NCBI GenBank assembly: GCA_949358305.1
Contig: OX442315.1
Span: 5,729,875 to 5,793,874, forward strand
DNA from: Strigamia acuminata
Taxonomy: Eukaryota > Arthropoda > Chilopoda > Geophilomorpha > Linotaeniidae
DNA: 64,000 bases
Direction of reading: 5' to 3'
Both the position numbers and the translations under genes were made by a program. Below, one piece after another: positions 11,367 to 21,582 of the stretch (within the stretch, counting starts at the first letter, position 1; every line of letters starts with the position of its first letter). The notes below the pieces were generated by a model, which was not told the origin of the DNA, searched no databases, and was given only the letters and a program-made list of their open reading frames with translations.

Positions 11367-13053
11367 TATGACGATCATGCAGTCGCTCATCGATATAGCG
11401 ACAAATTACGCCAATGGATGGCGCTGACGACCAAAAGCGGCAAATTCGAATAGAATTTGTCACTTGACGTAAAACCACATAAAATACAACTTTTATGTGA
11501 TTTTAAGGCAGAAAATCAACGTTATCTTATGTTTATGGCAATAAATATAGATATTAGGTTGTTTTGTGGTAACTCTGCAAAGTTACCCCAAAACTAGGCC
11601 TAGGGGATTAAATCTCCCCCTCGCACCTGCTCCAAGCGTGGACCCCCGCGGATCAAGTTGAAAGACTTAATCCAAAAGTGTTCCTCGCTATCCAGTTCCT
11701 GTCCCGACCTAGCAGAGAGCTATGGTCTGTCTAGCTGACCACCTGGACTGAAAATGTGTCCTGAGTATCCCATCACCTGGACCAGTGATTGGGGGGATTT
11801 GCAGGACCATTGCTCTCATTGGAGCAATGGCCAAGCTATTGTTTTCCCCGAGTATATACTTCCTCGCAACAGGAAGTAGCTCGCTCTTGACCAGATATTT
11901 GACTATATGTTTTCTTGAGCCATTTCTACTACTCCGGTTGTCATGTTGATTGCGCAGACACTTGCTTGTCTGTTGATTGCGCAGTCAATGCCCCTTATAC
12001 TGCGGGCCTATGACAACCTACATACGGCGTACACTTGACGTGGAGATGGGTGATATGATGCCTCCATGTCCGGGTGCCCGATGACGGCTGTGTGGCCGTG
12101 AGGAGATCAGGTCGCGGCGATGAGTAGTAAGAATCCCGTCGGGCCGGATATAATTCAACAAGTGTTCCACAAGGCCTGCCAGTTACAGTAAACCACGGCT
12201 GCCGAACAGCGTGTCGAAAATGTAACATTAGGGTTGAAATAACTAAACTCGGAAAAGTTTAGTTAGATTAAATCCCCAGCTAGTTTATGTCACAACTCAG
12301 CATTGTGCATAAACATGGATACTTCTTCCAGAACTGTACAAAACTGAAGACTAGCTACATTAGCATTTACTTGCCAGTAAATGTGTAGCTAAATTGCCAA
12401 CTTTATGTAAGCAGAATTATTACGAGTATTTACTGAAAAGTAATACTCTAATAAATGCATCCATTGCACGGAACCAGAAGTTATGATTGTAAACTTGCAA
12501 CAGTTTACTCTCGTATGAAGAACCATTTGACGTATCACACCAATTATAGATGTCTTAAAACATCTATAAGAGGTCAATTGGTAAATGGCTCTCACAGGCC
12601 ATTTAAACCAATAACCGCCCCAAGGTTGTGGCGATGCAGATACAGTCAACCGGAAGTCCTCGGATACTAACCTTTTCATTACAGATTCGAACCAGGACCA
12701 AATAATCAACCGATTCAGACGACATCTTACCAGGACGAAGCCGATTGATACTATTATAGCGCCGCACAGGCAACTATATGTATAGTTTAATCGATAGTAA
12801 TTTGGCCATTTGTCGGCATAATTATTGTATAATTATATTTGATGCAAAATTGATTAATATAATCACTTTTCGGTGATTATATTTAGATATCAATAAATAT
12901 GTTATGTCTTGATAACCACCGGTTTCATTATTTTACCCAGTTCACACTTTAGGTTTGTTAACTTATCTCTCAACTACTAGAATTGATAGACTTGCTTGTT
13001 ATGCCAAAATACACATTTTGAGCGGATAGCGTCATCGAAAGGTCATCGTCACA
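11367..13053 (+). repeat. 5' LTR of Gypsy element 2 (1687 bp)
   Basis: Direct repeat of 21583-23269. It begins TATGACGATCATGC and ends CATCGTCACA. It is unusually long for Gypsy. Short ORFs inside are the same in both copies and show no known domain; I treat them as non-coding. Several short palindromes are seen, for example GCTCTCATTGGAGCAATGGC and ATTTACTTGCCAGTAAAT. Confidence 0.93.
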
Positions 13054-14524
13054 CGTGGAGGTTCCACCGAGATAGGTTGCAAGCTAAAAGTGAACTTAGG
13101 TAAAATTTTGAATTTTGACATTTTTATTGTAATTTTTCTTTACCAAGAAAATTATGGCTGAGTTGTATTTTTTCTAACCAGAAAATTATGACTAAATGTC
13201 CGCGTTGTAAAATTTTCTTGAAAAAGAAATTTATAACCGTTTTGTTCGTGTTGTGATTTTCTTTAACGAGAAAATTACGATTATTGATTTGTTTGTTGTA
13301 TTTTCTCTCGAAAAAGAAAAATATAATTACAAATTTCACAGTGTCGTTAATATTTTAATCGAAATATTATTTCAACACTGTCTCCCGAGTCTAGTTGCAT
13401 TTTTCTCACAAGAATGTGTAACAAGTAGACTACCGTACGTTATTTATTATTTCGCGAAAAATATAAATAAATGTGCCAGACGTTTGTTGGATCATTTCTT
13501 TTGAATAAAAAGTTTTGATTCTCAACAAACAAACAGAAGTTTCTACAACTAGAAGAATTTACGATGCTGTCCATTGTTTAAGTTATTTCTAATCAAAATG
13601 CTTGAACTTTAACTTTTTGTACGAAAAGTTAACGACACTTGGATGGTAGTCTGAAGAGGTCATATTTTCTCACCAAAAATGTGACTAATGGTAGTATTTT
13701 GTGATTATTTCCCGAAAAAGAAATAAAAACAATTTTCTCTTTACAAAGAGACTGGAGATTGTCAAGCAGCTGTGGAGAATGGGCGATTTTGACTTGTCTT
13801 AAAAAACAGGTTAATCTTGCTGACAAGAATGGCAAAGTTCAAATTCTCGAAAAAGAATTTGGACCAAAACTCAGTGGGTGGCATATCCAGAAAAGGAAAT
13901 GCATTGTTGGGTGATGAATGAGTGGCACACGTCAAATGTGGCATTTTTTCATTCGTCCAATCCCACTGAACGGATTAACCCCCAAAATTCATTTTTTGGG
14001 AAGTGTGAAGACCACTTGCCTTCTTGCATCCACACTGACTGGACGTCTCTTGACCACCATTTTGGACCGTGACCACCTTGTTCGTTTGGACCATTTTGCA
14101 TCCGAAAAAGCCGTAAAGTTAAGTGTAATTTTGTTAAAACATTGTAGTTTAAAGCGCACCTTCCTAAGCGCTAGTTTAGTATAAAAAAAGTATTTCATTT
14201 TTGTAGTTTAAGTGTGTTTTGCCCACACCAAGTTTAAAGAATCAGTTGTACTTTTCTTTCTCTAGTTTTAATTTAGGCGTGACTGTTTCTCCGCGCTAGT
14301 GTTGTATTAAAATCCTCAGTACTCCAATCTATTTTTTGGGCGTTATTTTCTTGTTGTTTTTCGTGTACCCCACAGTACACGTTTTAACACCAAACCTATC
14401 GCCAATTTTTGTTGTTGTTCGATTTTGTCGGTTACGTACTAAACGGTACGTAATCTCACACCGAATCTATCGTCAATTTTTCAACTTTTCACTTTGTGTT
14501 TTCATATTTTTGAACAAAAATATC
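13054..14524 (+). promoter_or_regulatory. Long leader of Gypsy element 2 with a ladder of short hairpins
   Basis: The leader between the 5' LTR and the gag ATG holds about ten short imperfect hairpins of the form TTTTCT..AGAAAA, for example near 13131, 13167, 13208, 13254, 13299, 13664, 13705 and 13843. Several contain TTCnnGAA cores, which resemble heat-shock elements. Whether they act in DNA or RNA is unknown; packaging or translation roles are inference. I see no convincing ORF here. Confidence 0.5.
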
Positions 14525-16816
14525 ATGACCCATCATCGTAATTTATTCGACACCCTGAATCAAACGAGAGATCAGGAGGACGAGAATCAATCGCGGAACC
14601 AGCTCACTCCAATAACGGAGGAAAGCACGCAGTACGACGCCGACGAGGATTTGCGGGCGTATTGTCGCCACTTCAATTTAGATGTACGTTTCTTCGGTTC
14701 GCTGACCGAAGCCAAACAGTATATGGCTCGCAATCAACAACCGGGAGGTTCGTCCGACCGTTCCGGCCGATCAGCGGACGAGTTGGAACTGAACCGCGGA
14801 GGCATCAACGGAGGGCCGCCGGCAACTTACGAGAAGTCGCGTGACCCGCCACCCGCTCCACCTCCATTACGAGTCGCTAACCCTACTTCTCCAAGTAAGG
14901 AACAAACGACAGAACCACGTGCATCGACTCCAAAGTCAGATGAACTTTTACTGGTTGAACGTACGGATAACGTACAACGACCGTCTGTAGTGGACAAAGT
15001 CGCGAGCGAGTCGCAGACCACCGTTCCTGAACGACGTAATCAACCACCTATTCCTGCACTTCCGCTAGTGTTGGAACAGGAAATTCCGCCGAGGAGAGTT
15101 GCTTATCCACCTAAGCATCCCTCCGAAGCCATACGACGTTTCCAACAAGAAATAAGGGATCAAGCCTCAACGTTGAAAACCCCTGTTGATTACGGGGCCC
15201 GGCAGGAATTTCCGACTAGAAATTTTCCGGCCGATCCGATTGAACGCTTCCAACAACGAGTTCGCGACGAAGTACGAGATTTGGACCCAAATCCAATTCA
15301 ACCTCGTACGCATTTCGAGTCAACGCGAGGAAGGCCGAACTTGCCTGCCTTGCGTCGGGAGAAGTCGCCGTCGCCAATTATTCCCCGTGCTCAAATAGGG
15401 TATGAGGAATTTCGGCCAAATTACGAAGATTATCGGACGAATCACGGGTATAACTCCCCCAGCCAGGGGAGATTCCGTCGTTCCTCGCCACCGCGACCAG
15501 ATGAGTTTCAACGCTCATATTCGCCACCTCCTGCAAGGGGGAGTCGAAGAAATGAGCCCCGTCCACCCCAGCCAGGGGGACAAGGGGGACAAGGAGGGCA
15601 AGGGGGACATCACACCGATAATCCTAACTTGCTCCCTCCCAGTTATTTTCAACGTTCAGATTCTCCACCGCCACGGAGGGGAAACAGTGCGAGTAGCACT
15701 GCCCCCACTCTGTCGCAAGACGACATGAACTTACTAGTTCAGAGATTGTCGGGAAATGTGCGAAATACCCAATCGCAACCGCAACCAAATAGGAAATTCA
15801 TCTGTAAAGGAATAGAAATTCCAGCTTTTGAAGGAAAGCAGGAAGACGTGTCAAGATTTTTGGAAGTCGTGAAATCAGTTTCAATGTTACGAGAAATAAC
15901 ATTAGACAACATGGTACATGAAATCATTCCGGGTTATTTACTGGGCCATGCGCAAACATGGTTCAGGCAAGAGAAACGACGTTTCACAAGTTGGGAAATT
16001 TTCGAGGACGCTTTTCTAAGACGTTTCGATCTCGTCCCGCTCACGCGAGCAAGACGACTGAAAAACGTAATCCAGAGAGCTGACGAAAGCTTATATGATT
16101 TTCTGTTGCGTTTTTCCAAAGCGCAAGGGAAAATTGCACCCGGAAGTAGAGAAGGTATAGACCACCTGTTCGATAATGTAACTGATGAAAGCTTTATGTT
16201 ATTAATGAACAAGGACCTGTACGGTGAAAGTACAGTCGAAGAAATCATTTATTTCGTGGGAAAACATCGCTGTATGTTTGAAAACAAAAAGCAACATTCT
16301 GCGCGTCTCGAGTTTGACAACAGCGAATTCCCAGCATCCAATGCCTCGACAAAGGCAAAAGATAACAAATTCGCATCTAGACCATCACTCAAGAGTTCCA
16401 CTGTCGGTTATGAACCAATTACCCAAGTGGAAAGTGACATTGAAGTTGAAAGCGGAGACGAAGAATCGATGGAGACCATCTATATTAACCACATGGAGAC
16501 CAAGTCCGGGAAGTGTTTTTACTGTCATGAAACAGGGCACTTCAAACGGGAATGCCCGAAATGGCTAAATAAAAATAAAGCAGATCCCGCGAATAAACGT
16601 CCGGCGAGCTCACAAGCTACGCCCGATGATGTAAAACGGCCTAGACCTAACTGGGTTACGACCGAACTTCTAGACAAGAAACTAGGCGATTTACAATCAA
16701 CATTGCAGTCGTCTCTTCAAAAGTCCCTTCACAGCTCAGTTACCGATCTGCTTACAAAATTCTTGAAAGCTCCTACAAGCTCGACAGAAAAAACAGAGGA
16801 GTCAAAAAACTGTTAG
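14525..16816 (+). CDS. Gag of Gypsy element 2
   Basis: The reading frame is open from 14336, but the first likely initiator is ATG at 14525 (MTHHRNLFDTL), giving about 763 residues. The N-terminal half is proline-, arginine- and glutamine-rich and disordered, with a GGQGGQGGQGG run near the middle. A retrotransposon Gag (capsid-like) segment follows (FICKGIEIPAFEGKQEDVSR to the YFVGKHR region). One CCHC zinc knuckle, CFYCHETGHFKREC, lies near the C-terminus, then a basic and serine-rich tail. The frame ends at TAG 16814-16816, directly after a -1 frameshift heptamer. Gag coats the RNA and forms particles in the cytoplasm. The upstream in-frame extension (14336-14524) is probably untranslated. 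Confidence 0.9.
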   Translation: MTHHRNLFDTLNQTRDQEDENQSRNQLTPITEESTQYDADEDLRAYCRHFNLDVRFFGSLTEAKQYMARNQQPGGSSDRSGRSADELELNRGGINGGPPATYEKSRDPPPAPPPLRVANPTSPSKEQTTEPRASTPKSDELLLVERTDNVQRPSVVDKVASESQTTVPERRNQPPIPALPLVLEQEIPPRRVAYPPKHPSEAIRRFQQEIRDQASTLKTPVDYGARQEFPTRNFPADPIERFQQRVRDEVRDLDPNPIQPRTHFESTRGRPNLPALRREKSPSPIIPRAQIGYEEFRPNYEDYRTNHGYNSPSQGRFRRSSPPRPDEFQRSYSPPPARGSRRNEPRPPQPGGQGGQGGQGGHHTDNPNLLPPSYFQRSDSPPPRRGNSASSTAPTLSQDDMNLLVQRLSGNVRNTQSQPQPNRKFICKGIEIPAFEGKQEDVSRFLEVVKSVSMLREITLDNMVHEIIPGYLLGHAQTWFRQEKRRFTSWEIFEDAFLRRFDLVPLTRARRLKNVIQRADESLYDFLLRFSKAQGKIAPGSREGIDHLFDNVTDESFMLLMNKDLYGESTVEEIIYFVGKHRCMFENKKQHSARLEFDNSEFPASNASTKAKDNKFASRPSLKSSTVGYEPITQVESDIEVESGDEESMETIYINHMETKSGKCFYCHETGHFKRECPKWLNKNKADPANKRPASSQATPDDVKRPRPNWVTTELLDKKLGDLQSTLQSSLQKSLHSSVTDLLTKFLKAPTSSTEKTEESKNC

Positions 16817-16845
16817 AGGGGGTTGAACCAACCATTTCAGCCCCC
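16804..16845 (+). promoter_or_regulatory. -1 ribosomal frameshift signal between gag and pol (Gypsy element 2)
   Basis: The heptamer A AAA AAC (16804-16810) is in the gag frame as TCA AAA AAC, followed by TGT and the gag stop TAG. A 7-nt spacer (16811-16817) leads to a 10-bp stem, GGGGGTTGAA (16818-16827) with TTCAGCCCCC (16836-16845), around an 8-nt loop. The -1 frame entered at 16810 is open without stops into pol. Confidence 0.88.
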
Positions 16846-19800
16846 ATTAAAACAGACCCATTCGATTTCTCGGAATTTTCAGATGATTTATTTGAATTAT
16901 CTAGAAAGGATCAGAAACCCCCACCAATTGTACTTGCAACCAAATTAAATAAGGAACTATTCAAGTGGGACGACTTGAACCTTGATTTAATTCCTACAGC
17001 AGAGCACGCCAACAGTAACACTGGCGGCGTGATGGAAGGATTCGACGCAATGACGAAACAATTGGAGGGACTCAGCATCTTCAACCACGGTGGAAAGTGG
17101 AATGTGAAGAAATTCAGTAACCTCCGACGTTTAGATCAACGCGGAGTTACGGCATTCGTGAAAACACTGACTGACCGACATTCTGACGACCCTCGTATGA
17201 GAGTTCAGATTGGAGGTTTGAAGTTCAATGCTCTAATGGACTCTGGTGCAACCCAGTGTTTCATTGGAATGCAACTTCTATCTCAAACCAACGCAGAACC
17301 CGATTATATCCAAGAATGTCCTCGGGGAATGCGAGTTTGTGCAGTAGGAATTAGTCACGTACCACTTGGACAAATTACACTTTGTGTCAAGTGGGCAGGC
17401 GGACTAAAATATACACCAATCAACTTTATTATCCTGAAACCTGGAGTATGTGATCTTATCATTGGTCACAACTTCATGCGACGCGCCGGAATTGACCTAA
17501 GAGCGAAAAGAGGATCGTTCACATGCGATTCCATGCCTGGATGGTCGGCTCCCTACGAAACTAGAGAGTCAGACTGTGAATTGGCACGTATCCGTACACT
17601 CGATGCTAATGGCGCCGAGACTCACACGCCTGCTGATTGGGCTGAAAAGCTTGTCACAGACTGTGATAGTACGGACGAACGTAAGGACCAACTAAAAGCT
17701 GTCATTTTAGCAATAAAAGACGTTTTTAGGGACAAAGTAGGTTGCACCAACTTAGCCAAGCATAAAATCACTTTGAAAAAAGATGCGAAATGGCGAGTCC
17801 AACCTTATAGAATGTACAACCCGGCCAAGAAGGCCATAATGACGGAATTAGTCGAGGAGTTGGAGGCCGATGGTCTAATCGAGCCTGCAACTGGCCCGTA
17901 CATCAGCCATCCCGTGATTGTAGCTAAGCCCAATGGCAAATATCGACTCTGCATCGATTATCGTTGGCTTAATGCAATTACGGAACTCGACACAATACAA
18001 ATGCCTAGTATCGACCTGTTGATCCACAGTACGAATAAGGCCAAGTATTTCACATCATTAGATCTAACACAGGGATATCATCAAATGGAGATGCAAGAGG
18101 AGGATCGTTGTAAAACTGCCTTCTACACACCAAAGGGAAACTATCAATTTAAAAGGATGCCCTTTGGTCTTTGCAATGCTCCTTGTTCTTTCCAGAACTT
18201 GATGAGCCGAGTGATGGGTGACTCGCTGCATAAGCATGTCCTCGTCTACTTGGACGATTTGATCATCTTCTCCCACTCCTGGAAAGAACATTTGGACCAC
18301 ATAAAGGACGTGTTAGAAAAGCTCCAAAAAGCTAATTTAACTATCAACAAGGCCAAATCAAAATTTGGAAGAACTTCACTAAAGTTCTTGGGTCATTATA
18401 TCACACCGGAAGGTTTGAATGCTGACCCCGACAAAATCAAGTCAGTCAAGGAATTCCCCGAACCCACCTGTTCAAAGGATATACAGAGGTTTCATGGTCT
18501 GTCCAATTTCTTTAGGAAGTTTATTCCTAATCATGCGGATATCGCTAGACCACTCACCTCAATCATGCATAAAAATGCTGCTTTTGTGTGGGGCAAAGAA
18601 CAGAAAGAGGCATTTGCAAAAATCAAAGAGATTTTGTGCGATAAAAACCAAGTTTTACATATGCCTGATATGTCAAAACCTATGGTAGTAATGACTGACG
18701 CGTCCCATACAGGGCTCGGTGCAGTCCTCTGCCAGGATGTCGAAGTGTTTAACGAAAAAACACAGAAAATGATGATGGTCCCAAAACCCGTTGCTTATGC
18801 GAGCCGAGTTTTACGAGGGGCTGAAGAACGTTATTCCACTCCCGAACTGGAATGTTTGGCAGTTGTGTGGGCAGTTGATCGCTTCCGCCCATACTTGGAA
18901 TACACGACGTTCACGCTGGAGTCGGATGCGCAAGCGTTAGGTTGGCTGATGAGAACGCCAGAACCATCCGGCCGATTTGGTCGCTGGGCAGTGAAAATCC
19001 AGTGCGGAGCATTCAAGATTGTGTTCAGAAAAGGCGCCCTGAACCAGGTAGCCGACGCTCTATCAAGAGCGCCGTTATCTGCAATGGATACGCCTATTAC
19101 CGATTACATTGAGCCGGTAGAAATTAACCAATTCTATCCTCTATGGACCGGTAATAAGAAGACTCAAGTCATTCCAGTAGAAGGACGACGTCACTTTCTA
19201 ACAAATGTGAATGTTCGTTTTAACGATTTCTCCGAATTAAATGAAGAAAATTCAAATAATTCTGGAGAAAAGGGGGAAGTGAATGAGAAAGGCAAAACGA
19301 AACATCAAACAACAGTATTTAGTGCATTAACCGATGTACTAAATCAAGTTCCCCCAACCCGAGCCGAAATAATCGCAGAACAATTGTTGGATGATGATTG
19401 TAAAAAGATTATGGCCCACTTGAAGTTAAGTGAGGAAGACCAAGAATTAGAGACAGATCTAGACTGGCTAAATACCATAGCTGGATACTGTTTGGATGAA
19501 AGTGGGGAGGACGGCAGTAAAATGCTCATTTTCTTCCGTCCCACCTTTGAAGAGGAGTTGAACGACTCCGGAAATGGATTTAAGGCCGTGATTCCTAAAT
19601 CTCTTGTAAGAAGAGCTTTATTTGCCTGTCACGGCCACCCCCTTTGTGGACATGCAGGTATGAGCAAGACTCTGGAAAGAGCGAAGCTCATTTATTATTG
19701 GCCAAAGATGACTAGAGATACGCGCAACTATGTCCGTGGTTGCCCGCATTGCCAGCAGTACAAGCCGAGCCAACACAGAAAACATCGAGCGGCTTACACT

Positions 19801-21069
19801 CCGCACAATATGACGAATCCATGGGAAACCGTGAGTATCGACTTGATGGGCCCCAAGCCCGCTGGTCGATCGAAGTTACAATGGATATTAGTGATAATAG
19901 ACCATTGCACCAAATGGGTTGAAGTATTCGCGTTGACAAAGGCCTCTAGCGAGAGCATTGTCAACAAGATGAGTGACGTTTTTCATCGTTGGGGTTACCC
20001 CAAAAAGATATTGTCAGATAATGGAAGACAATTCGTGTCTACTGTCTATAGTGATTTTTGTAAAAAACATCATATAGACATGGCACATGTCAGCCCCTAT
20101 CATGCCTCGGCTAACCCGACAGAAAGGGCTAACCGTGACTTGAAGATGATGCTGGCAATTTATTCTGATGTGCACTCTCACTGGCCACGATTCTTGAACG
20201 AATTCGCGTTTGCCACGAGAACGGCCATCTCGGATGCAACCGGATTCAGCCCGATGATGCTGAACACGGGAAGAACGGTACCACTACCATTCGATCCACG
20301 TATGGTGGAACACGGGGTAAAGTTCGATAAGAACAAACCCGAAGAATACGTACATGGCATTCTGGATGTGCTTAGAAGAGCACATCAAGAAATGCACCGG
20401 AAAATCCAGGAGAATTATGTCCGACATGACAAGATTCACCGCAACAAATATCATATTTGTCAGTATGCTGTTGGCGATCTAGTCTGGAAAGCTACACATA
20501 TACTGTCAAATAAAGAAAAGGGAATCACCGCTGGTTTCGCCGAAAAGCGAGACGGCCCCTGGGAAATCACAGCAGTATTAAAAGGAGGCTCGTATTCATT
20601 ACGAAAAGTTGCTGACGGATCAATTGAGAAATCAATTAATATCCAGGATTTGTCACCTTATATCCCGTCATTTCCGGTTGAAGCTTGGTCGGAAAACCAA
20701 ACTGAAGGCAGTGAAGGGATTCATCCAACCCCAAATTGGATGGACGAACACTTCCCTGTCTCGCAACAGACAGAAGAAGAGGTTGTCCCCATGGAAACGG
20801 AGGATACCGTCGAAAACGATATCCTCCAACCCCCGGACGAAGTCGTTGAGGGAGTTATCGAAAATAACGAACTTGAACATATAAAGAGAAGTAATAAAAA
20901 ATTATTACGGGCTGAAAGACGTTCTAAACGAACTCCTAAGCCTAATCGACAATTTAGCGATGATTTCGTGCAAAAAATGCAAGAAATAAGTATTTCCGAA
21001 AAGAATATTTATTTCACGAAACATGCACACCTCTACTTTGAAGAGACGACTCATCCATGCTATTTTTAA
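16810..21069 (+). CDS. Pol of Gypsy element 2 (protease, RT, RNase H, integrase)
   Basis: Reached by the -1 frameshift. The frame is open from 16810, so a separate start codon is not needed; the first in-frame ATG is downstream, at 17029. In order: a pepsin-like protease with ALMDSGATQCFIG; reverse transcriptase with MPFGLCNAPCSFQ and the catalytic YLDD (VLVYLDDLII); RNase H (MTDASHTGLGAVL); an integrase zinc finger (HGHPLCGHAG ... CPHCQQYK) and DDE core (VSIDLMGPK, LSDNGRQFVS, and the E in ANPTERANRDL). The C-terminus is acidic, then basic. Pol copies the RNA to cDNA and integrates it. No internal stop is seen. Confidence 0.95.
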   Translation: MLEGVEPTISAPIKTDPFDFSEFSDDLFELSRKDQKPPPIVLATKLNKELFKWDDLNLDLIPTAEHANSNTGGVMEGFDAMTKQLEGLSIFNHGGKWNVKKFSNLRRLDQRGVTAFVKTLTDRHSDDPRMRVQIGGLKFNALMDSGATQCFIGMQLLSQTNAEPDYIQECPRGMRVCAVGISHVPLGQITLCVKWAGGLKYTPINFIILKPGVCDLIIGHNFMRRAGIDLRAKRGSFTCDSMPGWSAPYETRESDCELARIRTLDANGAETHTPADWAEKLVTDCDSTDERKDQLKAVILAIKDVFRDKVGCTNLAKHKITLKKDAKWRVQPYRMYNPAKKAIMTELVEELEADGLIEPATGPYISHPVIVAKPNGKYRLCIDYRWLNAITELDTIQMPSIDLLIHSTNKAKYFTSLDLTQGYHQMEMQEEDRCKTAFYTPKGNYQFKRMPFGLCNAPCSFQNLMSRVMGDSLHKHVLVYLDDLIIFSHSWKEHLDHIKDVLEKLQKANLTINKAKSKFGRTSLKFLGHYITPEGLNADPDKIKSVKEFPEPTCSKDIQRFHGLSNFFRKFIPNHADIARPLTSIMHKNAAFVWGKEQKEAFAKIKEILCDKNQVLHMPDMSKPMVVMTDASHTGLGAVLCQDVEVFNEKTQKMMMVPKPVAYASRVLRGAEERYSTPELECLAVVWAVDRFRPYLEYTTFTLESDAQALGWLMRTPEPSGRFGRWAVKIQCGAFKIVFRKGALNQVADALSRAPLSAMDTPITDYIEPVEINQFYPLWTGNKKTQVIPVEGRRHFLTNVNVRFNDFSELNEENSNNSGEKGEVNEKGKTKHQTTVFSALTDVLNQVPPTRAEIIAEQLLDDDCKKIMAHLKLSEEDQELETDLDWLNTIAGYCLDESGEDGSKMLIFFRPTFEEELNDSGNGFKAVIPKSLVRRALFACHGHPLCGHAGMSKTLERAKLIYYWPKMTRDTRNYVRGCPHCQQYKPSQHRKHRAAYTPHNMTNPWETVSIDLMGPKPAGRSKLQWILVIIDHCTKWVEVFALTKASSESIVNKMSDVFHRWGYPKKILSDNGRQFVSTVYSDFCKKHHIDMAHVSPYHASANPTERANRDLKMMLAIYSDVHSHWPRFLNEFAFATRTAISDATGFSPMMLNTGRTVPLPFDPRMVEHGVKFDKNKPEEYVHGILDVLRRAHQEMHRKIQENYVRHDKIHRNKYHICQYAVGDLVWKATHILSNKEKGITAGFAEKRDGPWEITAVLKGGSYSLRKVADGSIEKSINIQDLSPYIPSFPVEAWSENQTEGSEGIHPTPNWMDEHFPVSQQTEEEVVPMETEDTVENDILQPPDEVVEGVIENNELEHIKRSNKKLLRAERRSKRTPKPNRQFSDDFVQKMQEISISEKNIYFTKHAHLYFEETTHPCYF

Positions 21070-21582
21070 AACAAGATAGTGTAAATGAGTCATCAACCAA
21101 TCACAGAGCTCGGTCTAAAAAATAGACACCTGCTTTGAGGTTGAACTTCGACCTCACTCTCGTAGTTTCACTACAGTTGACACATCGCATTTACCGACGA
21201 TTTTATTAATGATTGTAAAAAATTATTAAGAAAATCAAGAACTAATAGTACATTTTGTAAAAAGTATATTATTAGTTAAATTCCGTTGTGAGTTTTCACG
21301 ATTGAGGATTTTTCTGAATTTGTATAAAGTCAGAAAAATCAATTAATCTTTAAAATTATATGGGTGTTTAATAATCCTTACAGATTATTAAGTAACCGGA
21401 CCTCCAAAAATATAATCTGAGACGAATAAAACCTCGCTCATTATTATATTTGCAAATGTTAGGCATCTTGTATAAAGATAAATGATGTTTGCTGATCCAC
21501 GATGAACAGTGTCGTATATCGAGACGATTATAGGCAGAATCACGTGTAATTATTTACATAATTTCAGTGATTAAGGGGGACG

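Noticed and set aside
11995-12709. ORFs of 77 and 106 codons in the LTRs of Gypsy element 2
   Set aside because: They are the same in both LTRs only because the LTRs are the same sequence. No domain, no start context, and LTRs are usually non-coding.
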